Position numbers and translations under genes: made by a program. From the NCBI RefSeq assembly GCF_040126055.1, contig NZ_CP143541.1, forward strand, positions 2,790,001 through 2,854,000: a DNA stretch of 64,000 nt, given 5' to 3'. The stretch's first letter is position 1; the number at the start of each line of letters is the position of its first letter. Shown here piece after piece: positions 43,593 to 52,131 of the stretch. The stretch is from Pseudalkalibacillus sp. SCS-8. Its GTDB lineage: Bacteria > Bacillota > Bacilli > Bacillales > Fictibacillaceae. The notes beneath the pieces are model-generated. The model was not told where the DNA came from, searched no databases, and saw only the letters and a program-made list of their open reading frames with translations.

Positions 43593-44510
43593 TCAATTGG
43601 AATGAATCAGACCTTCTCTTACCCCAAAGGCAATCAGTTCTTCATAAGGATCGCCTGCTAGACCTAAAACTTCACAAAATGCAGGCTCAGTTTTATATCC
43701 CCTTTCCTTAAAATCAATTATCATTGATTTCAACTGAGTATCTCTTTTCATCAATTCATGTTCAATGATCATATGTAAATATGCATACTGTTTATGTACA
43801 GGTTGAGCTTGACCGAAAAGCTCGAATTCAAAACCTTTGAAGAAAAAGTTCGCCTTTATGATTTCCCTGTTACGAATCGAAAGCCGTTTTATCGTAAAAT
43901 CCTTTTTGTCTCCATAAAGATGAATCATTTGTTCTTCACATGTTTTCAGGTCATATACTTCCAAAATGATGTCTAGATCCGATCCCTTTACATTGATACC
44001 AATCGGCAACGTACCGCACAATACCGGGGAATATGCCTTCATATCCTTCATGATATTCAGCTCTCGAATGGCTTCATACGCTTTTCGCTGGTGCTCATTA
44101 CCGTTTTTCAAGATTTCGAGAGATGGAAATAAACGTTCATTTGAAGTCTCATCTGATGTGACGTTGCTTAACGGAATCCATCCCTCTTCGCCAGTATCCT
44201 CTCTTCGACTCCAGCCCCAACCGTTCAACTCTTTTAGAATGAACAGTTTTTCACCAGCTTCTATTTCAAGTTCTTTTGCTGTATAATCCGCCAGAACCGT
44301 CCCGAATTCATCTTCATCTGAACGATGGATGACTTGTTCGGGTACCCATCCCTCTTGTTCATGATCAAGCTTTTTACAAAAAATCCAGTGGTCCCAATCC
44401 TCAGGTCCAACATATTTCTTACCGATTCGGACCCGCTCCCCTTTAGAGACAGTTATTGGAACAGGATAATTCGTTTTATGTCCGATTTTTGCTGTAACCC
44501 TACGTTTCAT
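43593..44510 (-). CDS. SH3-like domain fused to DUF4269 nucleotidyltransferase-like domain
   Basis: 305 aa. Two SH3-like modules at the N-terminus (about 10-60 and 65-120; GERVRIGKKY..WIFCKK..EGWVPEQVI and GEKLFILKELNGWGWSRRED.GEEGWIPLSNV) precede a DUF4269-type nucleotidyltransferase-like domain (about 135-300) with VLCGTLPIGINVKGSDLDIILEV, the G[GT]..D.D metal motif. There is no signal peptide, so the SH3 part acts in the cytoplasm. The combination suggests a modifying enzyme with a peptide- or wall-precursor-binding module; no substrate is known. GGAGGTGA precedes the ATG. Confidence 0.82.
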   Translation of the reverse strand: MKRRVTAKIGHKTNYPVPITVSKGERVRIGKKYVGPEDWDHWIFCKKLDHEQEGWVPEQVIHRSDEDEFGTVLADYTAKELEIEAGEKLFILKELNGWGWSRREDTGEEGWIPLSNVTSDETSNERLFPSLEILKNGNEHQRKAYEAIRELNIMKDMKAYSPVLCGTLPIGINVKGSDLDIILEVYDLKTCEEQMIHLYGDKKDFTIKRLSIRNREIIKANFFFKGFEFELFGQAQPVHKQYAYLHMIIEHELMKRDTQLKSMIIDFKERGYKTEPAFCEVLGLAGDPYEELIAFGVREGLIHSN

Positions 44511-44582
44511 AGTCTCACCTCCACATCCATAATAAGTAATATGTGGTAAAATATGAAGGTCTTTCCGAGTATTTTTGGTTGA

Positions 44583-44752
44583 GTTTTGATCTTCATCACT
44601 CTTATGAAAGTCTTTTCATTTTTATTTTGAGAGAGTTTTGATCTTCATCCCCCTTATGAAGGTCTTTTCACCTTTATTTTGATAACGTTTTGATCTTCAT
44701 CGCCCTTATAAAGATCTTTTCACCTTCGTTTAAGCAGAATTTTGTCTTCATC
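44583..44752. repeat. 52-bp tandem repeat, about 3.3 copies
   Basis: The block GTTTTGATCTTCAT recurs at 44583, 44635 and 44687, with a decayed copy at 44739, a constant 52-bp period. Each unit also contains CCTTATGAAGGTCTTTTCA or a close variant, so each can form a small CTTCAT/ATGAAG hairpin. It lies 70 bp upstream of the SH3-nucleotidyltransferase gene. Copies differ by several bases, so the array is not recent. Confidence 0.85.
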
Positions 44753-44793
44753 CATCCACTGTAATAAAAAGTGAATTTTTCAAGGAGATTTAT

Positions 44794-44850
44794 ATGCATT
44801 TCATCGGCATTCTCTTAACGATTTTCAGTATTTTCGGCGTATTTGAATAA
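44794..44850 (+). CDS. 18-aa hydrophobic peptide (small ORF)
   Basis: MHFIGILLTIFSIFGVFE, 18 codons then TAA. AAGGAG lies six bases before the ATG and a strong terminator begins three bases after the stop, which makes a genuine gene likely despite the size. The peptide would form one short membrane helix with an acidic end. No antisense RNA or partner gene is evident. Not recognised. Confidence 0.55.
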   Translation: MHFIGILLTIFSIFGVFE

Positions 44851-44852
44851 GG

Positions 44853-44907
44853 AAAAAGGGCTTTCCAGCGAGTCAGGTGTTTACTGACTTCCTGGCAGCC
44901 CTTTTCA
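44853..44907. terminator. Bidirectional terminator
   Basis: AAAAAGGGCT / AGCCCTTTT with inner CCAG-GAGTCAG / CTGACT-CCTGG arms; serves the small ORF and the convergent subtilase gene. Confidence 0.9.
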
Positions 44908-44920
44908 CATTCTTATTGAG

Positions 44921-47347
44921 TTAATAGTTATTGAAGAAGCGGGTCATTGCAACGGCAAAGTCTCCTCGTGTTACTTCTTTAGTCGGGTTGAAGGATGCCT
45001 GGATTGTAGGTTCCTTATCATAAGGTCCCTGGGTCGATGTATAATAAGCATTCAAAATTCCAAGATCAAGAGCAAGCTGAACATACCCTTTCAGATCATT
45101 TGGAATGCTTTCCCCATCGGTAATTGTGAGCCGCTCTCCTTTATAGGCGACAGAAACTTCACCTTCGAAGCCTTGAGCTTCATCCTGCATCCCTAAGCTT
45201 TGTACAAGGGAATAAGCAAGCTCTGCACGCGTTACGTCCCCTGAACCGTTGAACGTGTTCGATTCATCCAACTTCATGACACCATCCTTCGTGTATTCAC
45301 CTTTCAACGCTGCCCCTTTTGTAACTACGGCTTCCACATATGCTTCATCCGTTTTCTTCTCTACCTGTCGGATTCCAGCTCCCATTACGAGATAGTTGGC
45401 GAGATCCTTTCGTGTTAGTAAATCGTCCGCGTAAAATAATCCATCTGATTTCGCGTCAAAGAGTCTTTCGTTTATGCCTAGCTTGATGGCATCCTCAGCT
45501 GGATGTCCTTCAATATCACCCAAACCTGTTATCGTACTTGCCGTTCGCTGGGTGAGTGTACCGACAACTTTTTCCGGAACAGCAGCCCCTGGATACGCAC
45601 TGACTTTCAGCGTCCATTCCCCAGCAACAGGTTGATCGACTGTGATCGTGTTAACAAGATCGATACTGTACGTAGGGTTGAAGCCTGATTCATATTCTTC
45701 ACCATTCGGATCCGTTATCGTGAAAACGAGCGGATTTCCTCCTTCTTCAGTGAAGGTATCACCATCTGCATACATTTTCGCAACCAATTGTGCTTGGTTT
45801 TCTTGGACGGTAAATGTTGTCTCATTTGATTCTGTTGGACCGTAATCCATTTCATAGTTTTCACGGATAACATCAATCGTGCTAAACGCATGGAAGGTGT
45901 TATCCTTATTAATTGTTGACCCGTAATCCTTCATTGGATCCAATGCCAAGTTCACTGCATTATACGCATTCACATAGCCTGCCCCGACTTCATATGCTTC
46001 TCTTCCAGGTATATTGGTAGCTGTTTTATTGAGTATGTCTTTAATCTCTGCAGGTGATAAGCTTGGATTAACTTCCAGCATCAAAGCAACGATTCCTGCA
46101 ACGTGAGGCGTCGCCATCGATGTACCATTCAACATTGTATAGTACGGAAGATATGCGGCCGGGATATTGTCGATGTCTTTATTCGTTCTTATGACTCCAA
46201 CTGGTGATAGCGTACGAGCAGAAATGATATCTACTCCTGGTGCTGTTACAGTCGGCTGATCTTTCCACGTCCACGTCTCACCATCGACTTCAAAGGTTTC
46301 ACTGACCCCTCTTGTTCCGCGAGAAGAGAAATCAGCGAGTGTTCCGTCTTTCACACCTGCAGCCACTGAAATCACCCATGGTGCTTTTGCATAAGGGTTA
46401 TGGGTATCTTCATCAGGTCCTGCATTCCCAGCAGCAAACAAAACGGTTATGCCACGGTCGAAGCAATCCTTTGTGGCGACATTGACCGGATCATCAACGA
46501 AGAAATCATCATTTGATCCCCATGAGTTCGTGATTACTCGAATGTTATATTGACTTTGATTCGTTATGGCATAGTCAAATCCACCGACTAGATCCAGAAT
46601 CAATACACCGCCTCCGGATCCGTATCCAATGAGATCAGCACCTGGTGCGACACCTTCATATAATCCAGAAGAAGCTGCTCCCGTTCCACCGACCGTTCCA
46701 GCAACGTGCGTTCCATGACCTGAATTTGTATCGGTATTCACAACATCTTCCTGATAGACAATTGGTGTTAGTCCAGTTGTTTTTGCCATATTGGTCGTTG
46801 CTAATACATTCTGAACAAGATTCTTCCCTAGCTTCAAGTCTGGATGAGTCCCATCAACCCCGCTGTCATTCACAACGACCCCTACTCCTTTACCTGAAAC
46901 AGGAAAGCCCCCATTTTCTTTTTGCATGTCTTTATCTTTACGTGCCTTCTTTACACCCGTTAGCTCTGTAGCGTCGCCATTGTAAAATTCCACTTTTCGG
47001 TTCAAATATAAAGAACGGACGTCTGAATCCTTTGATAACGTATTGATTTGATCAGAAGTTGCTAGCACTCCAGCAATCGGTAAGGATTGCATGGTGATGC
47101 CCGTCTCAATACCGACCGACTTCAGAAGGTTCACATTTTCGTCAGTAGGCGCACCTTCCCCATGGAACGTGACAATAACATTAATTAATCCAGTATTGTG
47201 TTTCATTTCCTCTAATAGATGTTGATCCATTGTGGTAGGCCCTTGCGCCGTTGTTGTTTCCGCCCCAACGATATTGGCAGGTAATGAGAGGCCGATCATC
47301 AAGACTACCACCATGAGTATGGAATAGATCTGTCTACATGATTTCAA
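44921..47347 (-). CDS. Cell-surface subtilase (S8) with C-terminal SLH repeats
   Basis: 808 aa from a TTG start with AAGGAG nine bases upstream. Signal peptide (1 to about 29, ending VGA), I9-type propeptide (about 35-120), catalytic domain with Asp161 (VVNDSGVDGTHPDL), His211 (SGHGTHVAG), Asn308 and Ser410 (LNGTSMATPHVAG), then a beta-rich P/PPC-like domain (about 480-600) and SLH-type modules (about 610-808; AIKLGINERLF, LTRKDLANYL, VTRAELAYSLVQSLG, VQLALDLGILNAYY, VTRGDFAVAMTRF). The SLH region should hold it on the pyruvylated secondary wall polymer. Unlike the smaller protease it is not released. Confidence 0.94.
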   Translation of the reverse strand: MKSCRQIYSILMVVVLMIGLSLPANIVGAETTTAQGPTTMDQHLLEEMKHNTGLINVIVTFHGEGAPTDENVNLLKSVGIETGITMQSLPIAGVLATSDQINTLSKDSDVRSLYLNRKVEFYNGDATELTGVKKARKDKDMQKENGGFPVSGKGVGVVVNDSGVDGTHPDLKLGKNLVQNVLATTNMAKTTGLTPIVYQEDVVNTDTNSGHGTHVAGTVGGTGAASSGLYEGVAPGADLIGYGSGGGVLILDLVGGFDYAITNQSQYNIRVITNSWGSNDDFFVDDPVNVATKDCFDRGITVLFAAGNAGPDEDTHNPYAKAPWVISVAAGVKDGTLADFSSRGTRGVSETFEVDGETWTWKDQPTVTAPGVDIISARTLSPVGVIRTNKDIDNIPAAYLPYYTMLNGTSMATPHVAGIVALMLEVNPSLSPAEIKDILNKTATNIPGREAYEVGAGYVNAYNAVNLALDPMKDYGSTINKDNTFHAFSTIDVIRENYEMDYGPTESNETTFTVQENQAQLVAKMYADGDTFTEEGGNPLVFTITDPNGEEYESGFNPTYSIDLVNTITVDQPVAGEWTLKVSAYPGAAVPEKVVGTLTQRTASTITGLGDIEGHPAEDAIKLGINERLFDAKSDGLFYADDLLTRKDLANYLVMGAGIRQVEKKTDEAYVEAVVTKGAALKGEYTKDGVMKLDESNTFNGSGDVTRAELAYSLVQSLGMQDEAQGFEGEVSVAYKGERLTITDGESIPNDLKGYVQLALDLGILNAYYTSTQGPYDKEPTIQASFNPTKEVTRGDFAVAMTRFFNNY

Positions 47348-47487
47348 TATGAAGCACTCCTTTTATGAGAAATTTCAGACAAATAACTATCTTAAATTAT
47401 CCCATCGAACTAGCTTCATATCTATCAGCAGAACGGTATATTTCATGGAGAAAGAAAGTAGTAGGTGTGCTTAGTACATTAGATGTA

Positions 47488-47522
47488 AAACAATAAACCG
47501 ACCTTATAAGGTCGGTTTATTG
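47488..47522. terminator. Terminator (symmetrical)
   Basis: CAATAAACCGACC / GGTCGGTTTATTG stem with a four-base loop and a TTTTAC tail on the minus strand; the stem contains the stop codon of the gene at 47517. Confidence 0.85.
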
Positions 47523-47906
47523 TTTTGAATATCGCTCCATATGTTGTCGATATAATTTCCATCCATCGTTTTCATTTTTAAATATTTCAATTGCCAACGC
47601 ACTTGCTACTTTCTTTCCTGATAAATAAAAATCAATAATAGATGAAAGGATAATTTCTGTTTCTGATCGTAGATTATGATTCAAATCATTATACGCCCAA
47701 TGTGGTTGTTTGTCTTTATATGAACGAAGGGTTTCAACATTCGATTTCCTATACGATTCACAATTATAAACCTCGTAATCTCTATTGTTGTAATAACCAA
47801 AATATCCTATGAAATCATCCGATATCCACTGATTTATTTCTTCCACCTTACCTTTGTTTAGAACAAACCGATATTTTTCAACCGCTTTAAGAGCTTCATT
47901 TGTCAT
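47517..47906 (-). CDS. SnoaL/NTF2-like protein
   Basis: 129 aa. Predicted alpha+beta cone fold: N-terminal helix KAVEKYRFVLNKGKVEEINQWISDDFIGYFG and strands ending ALAIEIFKNENDGWKLYRQHMERYS, typical of DUF4440/SnoaL-like cytosolic proteins. No catalytic role can be assigned. GAGGTGA lies four bases before the ATG. Confidence 0.75.
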   Translation of the reverse strand: MTNEALKAVEKYRFVLNKGKVEEINQWISDDFIGYFGYYNNRDYEVYNCESYRKSNVETLRSYKDKQPHWAYNDLNHNLRSETEIILSSIIDFYLSGKKVASALAIEIFKNENDGWKLYRQHMERYSKQ

Positions 47907-47922
47907 TGTTTCACCTCACAAC

Positions 47923-48216
47923 TTAATGAAAGAACTCCAACAGCCATTGATAATCGTATTGCCCTTCTGATATTTGGAAGAACGTACCCATGAATCCTAG
48001 GTGAACAATGCCATAATGATCATGAGGCGTTTTAGGTGCATAGGTCGAGAAAACAAAAAAGTCCAATCGTTCAATTTCAATGTCAGAAGGTGTTTGAATT
48101 CCCGTCGTTTCCTCTGAATATTGGAGATATTCCTCAGTGGTCGGGTTTAAGAAAAAGGTTACAAAAAGAAGAAGGATCAATACGCTAATTACAAGGTGCT
48201 TTCTCTTTAGCATCAT
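47923..48216 (-). CDS. Hypothetical membrane-anchored protein
   Basis: Not recognised; 97 aa. Basic N-terminus and one helix (LVISVLILLLFVTFFL), then a short extracytoplasmic domain (FFVFSTYAPKTPHDHYGIVHLGFMGTFFQI). TAGGAGA precedes the ATG. It runs into the NTF2-like gene in the same direction with a 16-bp gap, so both are probably co-transcribed. Confidence 0.7.
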   Translation of the reverse strand: MMLKRKHLVISVLILLLFVTFFLNPTTEEYLQYSEETTGIQTPSDIEIERLDFFVFSTYAPKTPHDHYGIVHLGFMGTFFQISEGQYDYQWLLEFFH

Positions 48217-48284
48217 TCTATAGTCTCCTAGAATATGTCGTAGTCTCCTATCCTTTCTCTAAAATGTAAGATTTTCCTTTTTGC

Positions 48285-48638
48285 TTATCCATATAAATTC
48301 GTTCTCACATAATGAATCACGTTCTCTTGAATGAACAGGAATATCATCCATCCGCCTAATCCTAATAGGATGGCTGTATAAAGGTGGAGGGAATGCTTAA
48401 GAGAAAAATAGACGATAACTAATAGAACAGCTGTTGCAGGAAATCCCCATAGAACACTTAGGGCAAACTTACTTAAATTCATGTTCCCCTCCCCTTGTAT
48501 GGATAACCAGATAATGCTTAACAAGCTTACAAGAGGCAAAGCTGCAAGAATTCCTCCATAGGTTGGAAAACGTCTAGCTATCTCTGTAACGAGACCAATA
48601 ACTAAAGCTGATACGAGTATCTTAACGATGATGTACAT
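48285..48638 (-). CDS. DUF3147-type membrane protein
   Basis: 117 aa with four helices (about 3-20, 27-47, 60-82, 88-107). KILVSALVIGLVTEIARRFPTYGGILAALPLVSLLSIIWL follows the DUF3147 pattern. It overlaps the MarR-type gene by 17 bp and is surely expressed with it. Function unknown; a transporter-like or stress role under MarR control is plausible. Confidence 0.82.
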   Translation of the reverse strand: MYIIVKILVSALVIGLVTEIARRFPTYGGILAALPLVSLLSIIWLSIQGEGNMNLSKFALSVLWGFPATAVLLVIVYFSLKHSLHLYTAILLGLGGWMIFLFIQENVIHYVRTNLYG

Positions 48639-49038
48639 GATCTGCTCGATCCTTTAATAATTTAAAAGCCGCTTCCACCATTGCTTCTTCCTCTGAGGTC
48701 ATTCGATTCAATATCGTCTGCAATTTATCCTTATCAAGACTTGTATTCCGCTCTAGAACTTCTTTTCCCAATTCTGTTAACTTCAAAATGACTCTTCTTT
48801 CATCAGCAGGATCTCTTTCCTTAATGAGGTATTTCTTTTCAATGTTACGCTTTACATGTTCTGACGCGGTATTATGTGAGACCTTCAAGTAAGTTGAAAT
48901 GTCATTTATACCGATCCTCTGCTTCTTTTCTACTAATTGAAGAATCCGGATGGCTTGGTGCGTGATTTTGTCTTCATGAGCATAATGCAAACAAAAATAG
49001 ATATCCGTCCAATACTTGTTCAAGTCCTCTGCTTTCAT
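48622..49038 (-). CDS. MarR-family transcriptional regulator
   Basis: 138 aa winged-helix repressor. HQAIRILQLVEKKQRIGINDISTYLKVSHNTASEHVKRN is the HTH and KKYLIKERDPADERRVILKLTELG is the wing with the MarR signature DxRxxxLxLT-like segment. First gene of a two-gene operon with the DUF3147 gene. A palindrome over its own -10 box suggests autorepression. Confidence 0.92.
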   Translation of the reverse strand: MKAEDLNKYWTDIYFCLHYAHEDKITHQAIRILQLVEKKQRIGINDISTYLKVSHNTASEHVKRNIEKKYLIKERDPADERRVILKLTELGKEVLERNTSLDKDKLQTILNRMTSEEEAMVEAAFKLLKDRADHVHHR

Positions 49039-49074
49039 AGCTCCGTTCCCCTTCTTTTATATCGCTTTAATAGA

Positions 49075-49098
49075 TTATATCTTATTATACGATATATA
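49075..49098 (-). promoter_or_regulatory. MarR gene promoter -10 within a palindrome
   Basis: TTATATC and GATATA arms nine bases apart enclose a perfect minus-strand -10 TATAAT (49089-49084). The -35 is not clear. This is a natural site for autorepression. Confidence 0.6.
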
Positions 49099-49104
49099 AC
49101 AACT

Positions 49105-49135
49105 AAAAAAGAGAGCTTTTTCAAATGAAAAGCTC
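49105..49135 (-). terminator. Rho-independent terminator
   Basis: GAGCTTTT / AAAAAGCTC stem followed by TCTTTTTT on the minus strand, after the serine hydrolase gene. Confidence 0.85.
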
Positions 49136-49141
49136 ATAAAT

Positions 49142-49900
49142 TCAGCAAGTAGCTTTATTTGCTTCATGATAGATTTCATGTAAGAAGTCGATGACTCGTT
49201 CATCTGCGGAGTGGTGTTCGGAACGATCAGGTAGGTCCTTTCCAGCGATGACATACAGGTAAGGACTTTCGGTGAATTGACCGAGAATCCCTGTATCCAA
49301 TAGAAGGTCCGGTAATCCTCCACTCATATGGGAATAGTGTTCTTTCGGGATATCTCCGAGTCCCTCCGATTGTCTCACCAGTCCGTTTACGATAGGTTCA
49401 TACAGTTCAGGCTTGAGCTTATATCCATTATAAATTTTCAACATAGCCGAAAAAACATCCTTCAAGGATCCTCGATTATCGTATTCAAAAGGATCGGATG
49501 TAAGATTAACACTCTGATAGACGGATGTAATCTTGTTATTGAATGCTTTCCACCCGCCTAATTGGTCAACCATATTCTTTGCTAAATAATTGTCGTGACA
49601 AGCGAGCATAACTTCAACGACGGTCCTTAAAGGTAGACTCGTCCGCTTTTGTAAGTGTGGATAAAGGATATCGCTGTTTTCCTTTGGGTCAAATGCGATG
49701 TTATTCAGCATCTGTTCCCAAGCGATTCTTCCCTCCTCTACCCGTTCGGCAATTACCAATCCGATGAAAATCTTTCCCGCTGAAGCGAGCGGTACACACA
49801 AATCTTCGTTATAGGAGCAGACTTCTTCTTCTTTTCCAAGTGAATAAACGATGGTACCAAATTGTCCATCTGCCTTTTCAAATCGATCCTTATGTATCAT
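49142..49900 (-). CDS. Beta-lactamase-like serine hydrolase
   Basis: 252 aa from the ATG at 49900 (AAGGGGG six bases upstream). The penicillin-binding fold motifs are partly kept: SAGK as SxxK (about residue 46), HDN in place of SDN in MLACHDNYLAKN, and MSGG where KTG is expected. No signal peptide is visible, unlike true secreted beta-lactamases. Probably a cytoplasmic class A-like hydrolase or esterase; resistance is not predicted. Confidence 0.8.
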   Translation of the reverse strand: MIHKDRFEKADGQFGTIVYSLGKEEEVCSYNEDLCVPLASAGKIFIGLVIAERVEEGRIAWEQMLNNIAFDPKENSDILYPHLQKRTSLPLRTVVEVMLACHDNYLAKNMVDQLGGWKAFNNKITSVYQSVNLTSDPFEYDNRGSLKDVFSAMLKIYNGYKLKPELYEPIVNGLVRQSEGLGDIPKEHYSHMSGGLPDLLLDTGILGQFTESPYLYVIAGKDLPDRSEHHSADERVIDFLHEIYHEANKATC

Positions 49901-49968
49901 GAACGGCCCCCTTAAACCTCTATATATTACCAAATGATACAGGTTCTTCAAATCTCTGTCCAATTCAG

Positions 49969-49993
49969 GATTAGAACTTCCATTTACGGGTAT
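49969..49993 (+). promoter_or_regulatory. Candidate sigma-B promoter
   Basis: -35 GATTAG (49969-49974), 13-bp spacer, perfect -10 GGGTAT (49988-49993), about 40 bp before a YflT-type general stress gene. Confidence 0.7.
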
Positions 49994-50032
49994 TACCATA
50001 TAAAGACTTAAAAAGGAGGATGATGATCGATT

Positions 50033-50611
50033 ATGCATAAGAAAATTGTTGGAGGCGTATTCTCTCGTGTAGAAGATACGGAAAGAGCAATCAGAGAATT
50101 AAGAGAACACGGATTTGGAGCTGATGAAATATCCGTCTTTGCGAAGGATAAACATAAAGTGAACGTCATAGAAGATGAAACGGACATTAACACGACATCA
50201 CATAAAGGTGGACGCGGTAAAAATGCTGGTAAAGGAGCTGGATTAGGTGCAGTATCTGGCGGTGCGCTCGGGGGCATTGCAGGATTAGTGACAGGTCTAG
50301 GACTGTTAGCGATACCTGGTATTGGACAGTTGGCCGCTGCAGGGCCTCTAGCAGCCGCTCTTTCCGGTGCAGGTATTGGAGCCGGTGGTGGCGGTATTGT
50401 CGGTGCCTTTGTAGGGGCTGGAATGCCAGAAAAGGAAGCAAAGCAGTACGAACAGTATTTGAAAGACGGCAAAACGATTGTAGCCGTAGAAGCAGATGAA
50501 GAGCGAGAGGAAAAAGTTTATCAGACCTTCTTATCAAATAAGACAGAAAACCGTTCCATGTATCCAAACACAGTCACAAATCGTGAAAGCAGCTATAGCA
50601 GTCGATCATAA
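50033..50611 (+). CDS. General stress protein 17M-like (YflT domain)
   Basis: 192 aa. N-terminal YflT domain (about 1-45; KIVGGVFSRVEDTERAIRELREHGFGADEISVFAKD), a long glycine/alanine-rich middle (about 60-135) that may insert in or lie on the membrane, and a C-terminal domain (EKEAKQYEQYLKDGKTIVAVEAD). Related proteins belong to the sigma-B stress regulon of B. subtilis, in line with the promoter seen upstream. AAGGAGG precedes the ATG. Confidence 0.87.
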   Translation: MHKKIVGGVFSRVEDTERAIRELREHGFGADEISVFAKDKHKVNVIEDETDINTTSHKGGRGKNAGKGAGLGAVSGGALGGIAGLVTGLGLLAIPGIGQLAAAGPLAAALSGAGIGAGGGGIVGAFVGAGMPEKEAKQYEQYLKDGKTIVAVEADEEREEKVYQTFLSNKTENRSMYPNTVTNRESSYSSRS

Positions 50612-50644
50612 TAAGAGGAACCTAAAAGCACCTCTACTATACCC

Positions 50645-50676
50645 AGAAAAAACGCACCCATAATAGGGTGCGTTCT
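50645..50676. terminator. Bidirectional terminator
   Basis: AACGCACCC / GGGTGCGTT with a six-base loop; the minus-strand side has TTTTTTC and serves the carnitine operon. Confidence 0.88.
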
Positions 50677-50681
50677 CTTTA

Positions 50682-51152
50682 TCATGATTTTCTTTTGATA
50701 CCAATCGTTCTTCCCGCTTGTTTGGGCATTTCCTCATCACGGTCTTTGGAATATAACTTGTCCAATACCGAGGCTACACCTTCAGGAAAAGGTGCTGGTC
50801 GTCCTGCATTTGTGTCTATTCCCATCAACATTTGTTCACTTGTCGAAATGACTTCACCATGTTCATTTTTCATTGTGAAAAAGAGATGGATCCGTTTTTC
50901 ATCCAAATCAAGGAGTTGATTCGTTATCGTCAGCTTCTCAGCTTCATGGGCTTCCTTCAGATAACAGACATGCGTTTCAAGTGTAAAAATCGTATACTGG
51001 AGGCTTTCTCTTCCTTCTACATCCAAACCGATCTGCTCAATGAAATGGTCGACTGCAAGACTGAATACCTTCGCATATTCAGCATCGTTCATATGACCAT
51101 TGTAATCCACCCATTCTTTACGCACACATTGCTCAAATTGAAAAGTGGACAT
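50682..51152 (-). CDS. cdhB: Betainyl-CoA thioesterase (4HBT hotdog)
   Basis: 156 aa 4-hydroxybenzoyl-CoA-thioesterase-type hotdog protein; WVDYNGHMNDAEYAKVF carries the catalytic Asp of DYNGHMN. Third gene of an operon with the BKACE enzyme and L-carnitine dehydrogenase. In this pathway it releases glycine betaine from betainyl-CoA. The family is certain; the substrate follows from the operon. GGAGGG lies before the ATG. Confidence 0.87.
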   Translation of the reverse strand: MSTFQFEQCVRKEWVDYNGHMNDAEYAKVFSLAVDHFIEQIGLDVEGRESLQYTIFTLETHVCYLKEAHEAEKLTITNQLLDLDEKRIHLFFTMKNEHGEVISTSEQMLMGIDTNAGRPAPFPEGVASVLDKLYSKDRDEEMPKQAGRTIGIKRKS

Positions 51153-51163
51153 CCATATCCCTC

Positions 51164-52129
51164 CTATACGTGCTCTTTTTCAGCTTTCTTCGCTTCTGGC
51201 CAATGATCCTTTACAAGCTCCAATAGTTTAACAAGGAATTCATTCCGATTTTTATCAAGGTCTGATAAGCTGCACGCTCCTGATTGCTCTTCACATCCTG
51301 CTACAACACGGTCATGCAATTCATCCGTCAGTTCTGGAGCTTCAAGCTTTGTCCACGGCTTCTTCAACGCTGGACCGAATTGCTTGAGCATATGACGCAT
51401 ACCACCCTCGCCTCCTGCCAAATGGAAGGTTAGGAATGGACCGTATTGTGCATAACGTAATCCTGCTCCATAAATGAACGCTTGGTCGACTTCCTCAGTG
51501 GTCGCAATTCCTTCATTTACAATGTGAAGAGATTCACGCCAGATCGCTTCAATCAGCCGGTCAGCGATATGCCCCTCAATTTCATGGCGGACAAGCAACG
51601 CTTTCATCTTCATTCCTTCAAAAAATTCAACGGCGGAATCGGTGTTTTCTTTTGTGGTCGATTGACCTGGTACAACCTCTACCAATGGCAGAATATAAAC
51701 AGGATGAAATGGATGAGCCACTACAAACCGTTCAGGATGCTGGAGACCACGTTGCAAGTACGACGGCTTGATACCAGAAGTACTGGATGCAATAATCGCA
51801 TCCGGTTTTGCATGTTGATCAATCTGTTGAAGGACGGACTCTTTCAAATCCTCAACTTCAGGTACATTTTCTTGAATGAAATCAGCCTCTGCTACGGCGG
51901 TTGCCAGATCTTTTTCAAAAGTCAGTCGATCCTTGGAAGCTCCTTCTGCAAGTCCAAGCTCTTCCACATAGGGCCACGCACTTTCAATTGCTCTACGCAT
52001 TCGGTCCTCTGCCCCTTCAGCAGGGTCTGTCGCGACCACATCATAACCGTTTGCAAGAAATCGCGTGATCCACCCGTTACCGATGACGCCTGTACCGACG
52101 ACTGTAATCTTCTTGATATCTTTGGTCAT
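51164..52129 (-). CDS. cdhA: L-carnitine dehydrogenase
   Basis: 321 aa NAD-dependent enzyme of the 3-hydroxyacyl-CoA dehydrogenase family. Rossmann motif VVGTGVIGNGW, VQENVPE-type IQENVPEVEDLK, ASSTSGIKPS, HPFHPVYILPLVEVVPG and the C-terminal dimer domain GPFLTFHLAGGEGGM, as in characterised carnitine dehydrogenases. It oxidises L-carnitine to 3-dehydrocarnitine. Second gene of the operon, two bases after the BKACE stop. Confidence 0.92.
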   Translation of the reverse strand: MTKDIKKITVVGTGVIGNGWITRFLANGYDVVATDPAEGAEDRMRRAIESAWPYVEELGLAEGASKDRLTFEKDLATAVAEADFIQENVPEVEDLKESVLQQIDQHAKPDAIIASSTSGIKPSYLQRGLQHPERFVVAHPFHPVYILPLVEVVPGQSTTKENTDSAVEFFEGMKMKALLVRHEIEGHIADRLIEAIWRESLHIVNEGIATTEEVDQAFIYGAGLRYAQYGPFLTFHLAGGEGGMRHMLKQFGPALKKPWTKLEAPELTDELHDRVVAGCEEQSGACSLSDLDKNRNEFLVKLLELVKDHWPEAKKAEKEHV

Positions 52130-52131
52130 GT

